Shown in pieces: positions 53,112 through 63,584 of a stretch of 64,000 nt of DNA. Made by a program: the position numbers and the translations under genes. This DNA is from Chamaelirium japonicum (Eukaryota; Streptophyta; Magnoliopsida; Liliales; Melanthiaceae), in the NCBI GenBank assembly GCA_947650365.1, contig OX393551.1, positions 2,686,001 through 2,750,000 on the forward strand. The letters run 5' to 3'. Below the pieces are notes generated by a model. The model had not been told where the DNA came from. It did not search any database and saw only the letters and a list, made by a program, of their open reading frames with translations. The first letter of the stretch is position 1, and each line of letters starts with the position of its first letter.

Positions 53112-53920
53112 TGCGAATCCATTCTATTTCATTCGTACGATCCATTCTAATTCATTCGCACGATCCATTCTAATTCATTCATACGATCCATTCTAATTCA
53201 TTCGTACGAACCATTCTAATTCATTCGTATGATCCATTCTAATTCATTCGTACGATCCATTCTAATTCCTTCGTATGATCCATTCTAATTCATTCGTACG
53301 GTATGATTCATTCTAATTCATTCGTACGATTCAATCTAATTCAATCCATTCTAATTCATTCGTACGATCCATTCTAATTCATTCGTACGATCCATTCTAA
53401 TTCATTCGTTCGATCCATTCTAATTCATTCGTACGATTCATTCTAATTCTAATTCATTCGTACGATCCATTCTAATTCCTTCGTACGATCCATTCTAATT
53501 CATTCCTACGATCCATTCTAATTCATTCGCACGATTCATTCTAATTCATTCGTACGATCTATTCTATTTCATTCATACGATCCATTCTAATTCATTCATA
53601 CGATCTATTCTAATTCTTTCGCACGAATGCATCCATGCTAATTCATTCGTACGATCCATTCTAATTCATTCGTACGATCCATTCTAATTCATTCGTACGA
53701 TCCATTCTAATTCATTTGCACAATCTATTCTAATTCATTCGCACGATCCATTCTAATTCATGCATACGATCCATCTAATTCATTCGCACGAATGTATCCA
53801 TTCTAATTCATTCGCACAATCTAATTCATTCATACGATCCATTCTAATTCATTCGTACGATCTATTTTAATTCATTCATACGATCCATTCTAATTCATAC
53901 AATCTATTCTAATTAGAATG
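53112..53920 (+). repeat. F block after J1
   Basis: About 35 monomers with M4 (about 53300), a TTCTAATTCTAATTC box duplication (about 53440) and a GCACAATCTAATTC deletion. It switches to R at CTAATTAGAATGG (about 53918), the same join type as at 2571, 4898 and 62340. Confidence 0.87.
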
Positions 53921-54795
53921 GATCGTACTAATGAATTAGAATAGATTGTGCTAATGAATTAGAATGGATCGTACGAATGAATTAGAAAGGATATATTCGT
54001 GCGAATGAATTAGAATTGATCGTATGAATGAATTAGATTGGATCGTATTAATGAATTAGAATGGATCGTGCGAATGAATTAGAATGGATCGTACGAATGA
54101 ATTAGAATGGATAGATTCGTGCGAATGAATTTGAATGGATCGTACGAAGGAATTAGAATGGATAGTACGAAGGAATTAGAATAGATCATACGAAGAAATT
54201 AGAATGGATCGTACGAATGAATTAGAATGGATCGTATGAATGAATTAGAATGGATCATGCGAATGAATTAAAATGGATTGTATGAATGAAATAGAATGGA
54301 TCGTATGAATTAGAATGGATCGTACGAATGAAATAGAATGGATCGTACGAATGAATTAGAATAGATTGTGCGAATGGATTAGAATGGATGATACGATTGA
54401 GTAAGAATGGATTGTACGAATGAAATAGAATAGATCGTACGAATGAATTAGAATGGATCATGCTAATGAATTAGAATTGATCGTACGAATGAATTAGAAT
54501 ATATTGTGCAAATGAATTAGAATGGATCGTACGAATGAATTGGAATGGATACATTCGTGCGAATGAATTAGAATGGATCGTATGAATGAATTAGAGTGGA
54601 TACATTCGTACAAATAAATTAGAATGGATCGTACGAATGAATTAGAATGGATACATTCATGCTAATAAATTAGAATGGATCATATGAATGAATTAGAATG
54701 GATCGTTTGAGTGAATGCGAATGGATCGTGCGAATGAATTAGAATGGATTGTACGAATGAATTAGAATGGATCGTACGAATGAATTAGAATGGAT
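53920..54795 (-). repeat. R block, SD3 copy A
   Basis: 53960-54480 matches 55820-56340 with a shift of 1,858 bp (ATATATTCG at 53991 and 55849). In order: GATATATTCG, GTATTAATG, ATAGATTCG, AAGAAATTAG, a 19-bp monomer, M3. An M2 monomer is at 54700-54724. It ends at J1 (54788-54815). Confidence 0.89.
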
Positions 54796-54804
54796 ACATT
54801 CGTG

Positions 54805-56735
54805 TGAATCCATTCTATTTCATTCGTACGATCCATTCTAATTCATTCGCACGATCCATTCTACTTTATTAATACGATCCATTCTAATTCATTCGTACGA
54901 TCCATTCTAATTCATTCGCACGAATGTATCCATTCTAATTCATTCGTACATGTATGAATGAATTAGAATGGATCGTACGAATGAATTAGATTGGATCGTG
55001 CGAATGAATTAGAATGGATCGTACGAATGAATTAGAATGGATTGAACGAATGAATTAGAATGGATACATTCGTGCGAAAGAATTAGAATTGATCGTATGA
55101 ATGAATTAGAATGGATCGTATGAATGAAATAGAATGGATCGTACGAATGAAATAGAATGGATCGTATGAATGAATTAGAATGGATCGTGCGAATGAATTA
55201 GAATGGATCGTACGAATGAATTAGAATAGATTGTGCGAATGAATTAGAATGGATCGTACGAATGAATTAGATTGGATCGTACGAATGAATTAGAATGGAT
55301 CGTGCGAATGAATTAGAATGGATCGTACGAATGAATTAGAATGGATCGTATGAATGAAATAGAATGGATCGTATGAATTAGAATGGATCGTATGAATGAA
55401 ATAGAATAGATCGTATGAATGAATTAGAATAGATTGTGCGAATGGATTAGAATGGATCATACGATTGAGCAAGAATGGATTGTACGAATGAAATAGAATA
55501 GATCGTACGAATGAATTAGAATGGATCGTATGAATGAATTAGAATGGATCGTGCGAATGAATTAGAATGGATCGTACGAATGAATTAGAATGGATCGTAC
55601 GAAGGAATTAGAATGGATTGTACGAATGAATTAGAATAGATCATACGAATGAATTAGAATGGATACGAATGGATCGTACGAATGAGTAAGAATGGATCGT
55701 ACGAATGAAATAGAATGGATCGTACGAATGAATTAGAATGAATCGTATGAATGAATTAGAATGGATCGTACGAATGAATTAGAATGGATCGTACGAATGA
55801 ATTAGAATGGATTGAATTAGAATGGATCGTACGAATGAATTAGAAAGGATATATTCGTGCGAATGAATTAGAATAGATCGTATGAATGAATTAGATTGGA
55901 TCGTATTAATGAATTAGAATGGATCGTGCGAATGAATTAGAATGGATCGTACGAATGAATTAGAATGGATAGATTCGTGCGAATGAATTTGAATGGATCG
56001 TACGAAGGAATTAGAATGGATCGTACGAAGGAATTAGAATAGATCATACGAAGAAATTAGAATAGATCGTACGAATGAATTAGAATGGATCGTATGAATG
56101 AATTAGAATGGATCGTGCGAATGAATTAAAATGGATAGTATGAATGAAATAGAATGGATCGTATGAATTAGAATGGATCGTACGAATGAAATAGAATGGA
56201 TCGTACGAATGAATTAGAATAGATTGTGCGAATGGATTAGAATAGATCATACGATTGAGTAAGAATGGATTGTACGAATGAAATAGAATAGATCGTACGA
56301 ATGAATTAGAATGGATCATGCTAATGAATTAGAATAGATCGTACGAATGAATTAGAATAGATTGTGCGAATGAATTAGAATGGATCGTACGAATGAATTA
56401 GAATGGATTGTACGAATGAAATAGAATAGATCGTACGAATGAATTAGAATGGATCATGCTAATGAATTAGAATTGATCATACGAAGGAATTAGAATGGAT
56501 CGTACGAATGAATTAGAATGGATCGTACGAATGAATTAGAATGGATCGTACGAAGGAATTAGAATGGATCGTACGAAAAAATTAGAATGGATAGTACGAA
56601 TGAATTAGAATGGATACCTTCGTGCAAATGAATTAGAATGGATTGTATGAATGAATTAGAAGGGATCATACAAATGAATTAGAATGGATTGTACGAATGA
56701 ATTAGAATGGATCGTACGAATGAATTAGAATGGAT
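54805..56735 (-). repeat. Short F then long R block, SD3 copy B
   Basis: F 54805-54950 ends at an ACATGTATG break; R follows to 56735. M3 occurs near 55435 and 56225, and 19-bp monomers near 55370 and 56160. 55820-56340 is the second copy of SD3. M1 is at 56612. It ends at J1 (56728). Confidence 0.88.
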
Positions 56736-56744
56736 ACATTCGTG

Positions 56745-58600
56745 CGAATCCATTCTATTTCATTCGTACGATCCATTCTAATTCATTCATACGATCCATT
56801 CTAATTCATTCGTACGATCCATTCTAATTCATTCGTACGATCCATTCTAATTCATTCGTACAATCCATTCTTACTCAATCGTATGATCCATTCTAATCCA
56901 TTCGCACAATCTATTCTAATTCATTCGTACGATCCATTCTATTTCATATGCACGAAGGTATCCATTCTAATTCATTCATACTATCCATTCTAATTCCTTC
57001 GTACGATCCATTCTAATTCATTCGTACGATCCATTCTAATTCATTCGCACGATCCATTCTATTTCATTCGTACGATCCTTCGTATGATCCATTCTAATTC
57101 ATTCGTACGGTATGATTCATTCTAATTTATTCGTACGATTCATTCTAATTCAATCCATTCTAATTCATTCGTACGATCCATTCTAATTCATTAATACGAT
57201 CCAATCTAATTCATTCTTACGATCCATTCTAATTCATTCGTACGATCCATTCAAATTCATTCGCACGATCCATTCTAATTCATTCGCACGATCCATTCTA
57301 ATTCATTCATACGATCCATTCTAATTCATTCGTACGATCAATTCTAATTCATTCATACGATCCATTCTAATTCATTCGTACGATCCATTCTAATTCATTC
57401 GCAAGATCCATTCTAATTCATTCGTACGATCCATTCTTACTCAATCGTATGATCCATTCTATTCCATTCGCACAATCTACTCTAATTCATTGGTACGATC
57501 CATTCTATTTCATTTGCACGAAGGTATCCATTCTAATTCATTCGTACTATCCATTCTAATTCCTTCGTACGATCCATTCTAATTCATTCGTACGATCCAT
57601 TCTAATTCATTCGCACGATCCATTCTAATTCATTCGTACGATCCATTCTATTTCATTCATACAATCCATTCTAATTCATTCATACGATCCATTCTAATTC
57701 ATTCGCACGATCCATTCTAATTCATTCGCATGATCCATTCTAATTCATTCGTACGATCGATTCTAATTCATTCATACGATCCATTCTAATTCATTCGCAC
57801 GAATGTATCCATTCTAATTCATTCGTACGATCCATTCTAATTCATTCATACGATCCATCCTAATTCATTCGCACGAATGTATCCATTCTAATTCATTCGT
57901 ACAATCCATTCTATTTCATTCGTACGATCCATTCTTACTCATTCGTGCGATCCATTCGTATCCATTCTAATTCATTCGTACGATCTATTCTAATTCATTC
58001 GTACGATCCATTCTAATTCATTAATACGATCCAATCTAATTCATTCGTACGATCCATTCTAATTCATTCGCACGATCCATTCTAATTCATTCGCACGATC
58101 CATTCTAATTCATTCATACGATCCATTCTAATTCACTCGTACGATCCATTCTAATTCATTCATACGATCCGTTCTAATTCATTCATATGATCCATTCTAA
58201 TTCATTCGTACGGTATGATTCATTCTAATTCATTCGTACGATTCATTCTAATTCAATCCATTCTAATTCATTCATACGATCCATTCTAATTCATTCGTAC
58301 GATCCATTCTAATTCATTCATACGATCCATTCTAATTCACTCGTACGATCCATTCTAATTCATTCGCACGATCCATTCGCATTCACTCAAACGATCCATT
58401 CTAATTCATTCATATGATCCATTCTAATTCATTCGCACGAATGTATCCATTCTAATTCATTCGTACGATCCATTCTAATTCATTTGTCCGAATGTATCCA
58501 CTCTAATTCATTCATATGATCCATTCTAATTCATTCGCACGAATGTATCCATTCCAATTCATTCGTACGATCAATTCAAATTCATTCGCACGATCTATTC
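56745..58600 (+). repeat. Long F block, about 1.9 kb
   Basis: About 80 monomers. M3 copies at about 56875 and 57440 and M1 copies at 56949 and 57514 give a 565-bp duplicate. M4 is at about 57105 and 58205. 57729-58040 is the distant copy of 12480-12840. M2 is at 58373. It exits at CTATTCGAGAATGG. Confidence 0.89.
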
Positions 58601-58601
58601 G

Positions 58602-58890
58602 AGAATGGATCGTATTAATGAATTAGAATGGATCGTGCGAATGAATTAGAATGGATCGTACGAATGATAAAGAATGGATCGTGCGAATGAATTAGAATGG
58701 ATCATATGAAAGAATTAGAATGGATCGTATGAATGAATTTGAACGGATCGTATGAATGAATTCGAATGGATCGTACGACTGAATTAGAATGGATCGTTTG
58801 AGTGAATGGGAATGGATCGTGCGAATGAATTAGAATGGATTGTACGAATGAATTAGAATGGATCGTACGAATGAATTAGAATGGATACAT
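58602..58890 (-). repeat. Short R block
   Basis: About 12 monomers with an M2 variant (GTGAATGGGAATGG, 58788-58815), ending at J1 (58879, spacer base changed to TTGGTGCG). Confidence 0.86.
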
Positions 58891-58899
58891 TGGTGCGAA

Positions 58900-60580
58900 T
58901 CCATTCTATTTCATTCGTACGATCCATTCTAATTCATTCGCACGATCTATTCTAATTCATTCATACGATCCATTCTAATTCATTCATACGATCCATTCTA
59001 ATTCATTCGTGCGATCCATTCTAATTCATTCATACGATCCATTCTAATTTATTCGCACGATCCATTCTATCTCATTCGTACAATCTATTCTATTTCATTC
59101 GTACGAATGTATCCATTCTAATTCATTCGTACGATCCATTCTAATTCCTTCGTACGATCCATTCTAATTCCTTCGTACGATCTATTCTAATTCATTCCCA
59201 TGAATGTATCCATTCTAATTGATATGTACGATCCATTCTAATTCATTCGTGCGATCCATTCGCATTCACTCAAACGATCCATTCTAATTCATTCATATCA
59301 TCCATTCTAATTCATTCGCACGAATGTATCCATTCTATTTCATTCGTACGATCTATTCTAATTCATTCGTACGATCCATTCTAATTCATTCGTACGATCC
59401 ATTCTAATTCATTCGCACAATCTATTCTAATTCATTCATACGATCTATTCTAATTCATTACCATGATCCATTCTAATTCATTCGTACGATCTATTCTATT
59501 TCATTCGTACAATCCATTCTTACTCAATCGTATGATCCATTCTAATCCATTCGCACAATCTATTCTAATTCATTCGTACGATCCATTCTATTTCATTCGT
59601 ACGATCTATTCTAATTCATACGATCCATTCTATTTCATTCATACAATCCATTTTAATTCATTCGCACGATCCATTCTAATTCATTCATACGATCTATTCT
59701 AATTCATTCGTACGATCCATTCTAATTTCTTCGTATGATCTATTCTAATTCCTTCGTACGATCCATTCTAATTCCTTCGTACGATCCATTCTAATTCATT
59801 CGCAAGAATCTATCCATTCTAATTCATTCGTACGATCCATTCTAATTCATTCGCACGATCCATTCTAATTCATTAATACGATCCAATCTAATTCATTCAT
59901 ACGATCTATTCTAATTCATTCGCACGAATATATCCTTTCTAATTCATTCGTACGATCCAATTTCATTTATCCGTATGATCTATTCTATTTCATTCGTACG
60001 ATACATTCTTATCGTACGATCCATTCTAATTCAATCCATTCTAATTCATTCGTACGATCCATTCTAATTCATTCGTACGATCCATTCTAATTCATTCGTA
60101 CGATTCATTCTAATTCAATCCATTCTAATTCATTCGTACGATCCATTCTTACTCATTCGTACGATCCATTCGTATCCATTCTAATTCATTCGTACGATCT
60201 ATTCTAATTCATTCGTACGATCCATTCTAATTCCTTCGTACGATCCATTCTAATTCATTCGTACGATCCATTCTGATTCATTCGCACGATCCATTCTAAT
60301 TCATTCGTACGATCCATTCTATTTCATTCATACGATCCATTCTAATTCATTCATACGATCTTTTCTAATTCTTTCGCACGAATGTATCCATTCTAATTCA
60401 TTCGTATGATCCATTCTAATTCATTCGCACGATCCATTCTAATTCATTCATACGATCCATTCTAATTCATTCGCATGATCCATTCTAATTCATTCGCACG
60501 ATCCATTCTAATTCATTCGTACGATCCATTCTAATTCATTCTAATTCATTCGCACGATCCATTCTAATTCATGCATACGA
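58900..60580 (+). repeat. Long F block, inverted partner of SD3
   Basis: 59463-59702 repeats, in the opposite orientation, the series at 56080-56319: M3, 19-bp monomers, CATTTTAATTC. M2 is at 59256. The TTCTTATCGTACG irregular join (about 60010) recurs from 33850. The block ends at GCATACGAATGAATCG. Confidence 0.88.
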
Positions 60581-60584
60581 ATGA

Positions 60585-60990
60585 ATCGTACGAATAGATT
60601 GTGCGAATGGATTAGAATGGATCATACGATTGAGTAAGAATGGATTGTACGAATGAAATAGAATAGATCGTATGAATGAATTAGAATGGATCGTGCGAAT
60701 AAATTAGAATGGATCGTATGAATAAATTAGAATGGATCGTGCGAATGAATTAGAATATAGATCGTACGAATGAATTAGAATGGATCGTACGAATGAATTA
60801 GAATGGATCGTGCGAATGAATTAGAATGGATCGTACGAATGAATTAGAATAGATTGTGCGCATGAATTAGAATGGATCGTACGAATGAATTAGAATGGAT
60901 CGTACGAATGAATTAGAATGGATCGTACGAATGAATTAGAATGGATCGTGTGAATGAATTAGAATGGATCGTACGATTGAAATAGAATGG
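60585..60990 (-). repeat. R block with M3
   Basis: Starts directly with M3 (about 60595), has an ATATAGATCG break (about 60755) and ends at J1 (60985-61012) through a GTACGATTGAAATAG monomer. Confidence 0.87.
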
Positions 60991-60999
60991 ATTCGCACG

Positions 61000-61865
61000 A
61001 ATGTATCCATTCTAATTCATTCGTACGATCCATTCTAATTCATTCGTACAATCCATTCTAATTCATTCGCACGATCCATTCGCATTCACTCAAACGATCC
61101 ATTCTAATTCATTCATATGATCCATTCTAATTAATTCGTACGATCCATTCTAATTCATTCGTACGATCCATTCTAATTCATTCGCACAATCTATTCTAAT
61201 TCATTCGTATGATCCATTCTAATTCATTCGCACGATCCATTCTAATTCATTCGTACGATCCATATTCTAATTCATTCGCACGATACATTCTAATTCGAAC
61301 CATTCTAATTCATTCGTACGATCCATTCTAATTCATTCATACAATTCATTCTAATTCATTCGCACAATCTATTCTAATTCATTCGTACGATCCATTCTAA
61401 TTCATTCGCACGATCCATTCTAATTCATTCGTACAATCCATTCTTACTCATTCGTACGATCCATTCTAATTCATTTGCACGAAGGTATCCATTCTAATTC
61501 ATTCGTACTATCCATTCTAATTCCTTCGTACGATCCATTCTAATTCCTTCGTACGATCCATTCGGATACATTCGTGCGAATCCATTCTATTTCATTCGTA
61601 CGATCCATTCTAATTCATTCGCACGATCCATTCTAATTCATTCATACGATCCATTCTATTTCATTCGTACGATCCATTCTTACTCATTCGTACGATCCAT
61701 TCTAATTCATTCGCACGATCCATTCTACCATTCTATTTCATTCGTACGATCTATTCTAATTCATTCGCACGATCCATTCTAATTCATTCATACGATCCAT
61801 TCTAATTCCTTCGTACGATCCATTCTAATTCATTCGTACGATCCATTCTAATTCATTCGCACGAT
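61000..61865 (+). repeat. F block with embedded J1 fragment
   Basis: M2 is at 61076 and M1 at 61485. A J1 at 61562 follows CCATTC directly, so its left arm is missing and orientation stays F. A CTACCATTC dimer break is at about 61730. The J1, M2 order is repeated at 62096 and 63567. Confidence 0.86.
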
Positions 61866-62340
61866 GGATCGTACGAATGAAATAGAATGGATTGTACGAA
61901 TGAGATAGAATGGATCGTACGAATGAATTAGAATGTATAATTCATGCGAATGAATTAGAATGGATCGTGCGAATGAATTAGAATGGATCGTACGAATGAA
62001 TTAGAATGGGTCGTACGAATGAATTAGAATGGATCGTATGAATGAATTAGAATGGATCTTGCGAATGAATTAGAATGGATCGTACGAATGAAATAGAATG
62101 GATTCGCACGAATGTATCCATTCTAATTCATTCGTACGATCCATTCTAATTCATTCGTACAATCCATTCTAATTCATTCGCACGATCCATTCGCATTCAC
62201 TCAAACGATCCATTCTAATTCATTCATATGATCCATTCTAATTCATTCGCACGAATGTATCCATTCTATTTCATTCGTACGATCTATTCTAATTCATTCG
62301 CACGATCCATTCTAATTCATTCATATGATCCATTCTAATT
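61866..62340. repeat. R block then F block
   Basis: R 61866-62100 with a GTATAATTCATGCG 28-mer variant ends at J1 (62096). F 62110-62340 repeats the J1, GTACAATCC, M2 order seen after 60985 and 63567, then switches at CTAATTAGAATGG. Confidence 0.86.
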
Positions 62341-63575
62341 AGAATGGATTGTACGAATGAATTAGAATAGATTGTGCGAATGAATTAGAATGGATCGTGC
62401 GAATGAGTTAGAATGGATCATACGGAGGAATTAGAATGGATCGTACGAATGAATTAGAATGGATCGTGCGAATGAATTAGAATGGATCGTACGAATGAGT
62501 AAGAATGGATCGTACGAATGAAATAGAATGGATCGTACGAATGAATTTTAATGGATCGTGCGAATGAATTAGAATTGATCGTACGAATGAATTAGAATAG
62601 ATTGTGCGAATGAATTAAAATGATTCGTATAAATGAATTAGAATGGATCGTATGAGTGAATTAGAATGGATACGAAGGAATTAGAATGGATCGTACGAAT
62701 GAATTAGAATGGATCGTATGAATGAAATAGAATGGATCGTACGAATGAATTAGAATGGATCGTGCGAATGAATTAGAATGGATCTTACGAATGAATTAGA
62801 ATGGATCGTACGAAGGAATTAGAATGGATAGTACGAATGAATTAGAATGGATACCTTCGTGCAAATGAAATAGAACGGATCGTACGAATGAATTAGAATG
62901 GATCGTATGAATGAATTAGATTGGATCGTATTAATGAATTAGAATGGATCGTACGAATGAATTAGAATAAATCGTACGAATGAATTAGAATGGATACGAA
63001 TGGATCGTACGAATGAGTAAGAATGGATCGTACGAATGAAATAGAATGGATTGTACGAATGAATTAGAATGGATACATTCGTGCGAATGAATTAGGATGG
63101 ATCGTATGAATGAATTAGAATGGATCGTACGAATGAATTAGAATGGATACATTCGTGTGAATGAATTAGAATGGATCGTATGAATGAATTAGAATAGATT
63201 TTACGAATGAATTTGAATGGATCATGCGAATGAATTAGAATGGATCGTGCGAATGAATTAGAATGGATCGTATGAATGAATTAGAATAGATCATACGAAT
63301 GAATTAGAATGGATCGTACGAAGGAATTAGAATGGATCGTACGAAGGAATTAGAATCTATTCTAATTCATTCGTATGAATTAGAATGGATCGTACGAATG
63401 AATTAGAATGGATCGTGCGAATGAATTAGAATGGATTGTACGAATGAATTAGAATGGATCGTACGAATGAATTAGAATGGATCGTACGAATGAATTAGAA
63501 TGGATCGTATGAATGAATTAAAATGGATCATGCGAATGAATTAGAATGGATCGTACGAATGAAATAGAATGGATT
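62341..63575 (-). repeat. R block with small F interruption
   Basis: Contains M1 (62849) and a GGATACGAATGG short monomer (about 63000). A 25-bp F scrap near 63350-63375 sits in a perfect turn, GAATTAGAATCTATTCTAATTC. It ends at J1 (63567-63594). Confidence 0.87.
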
Positions 63576-63584
63576 CGCACGAAT

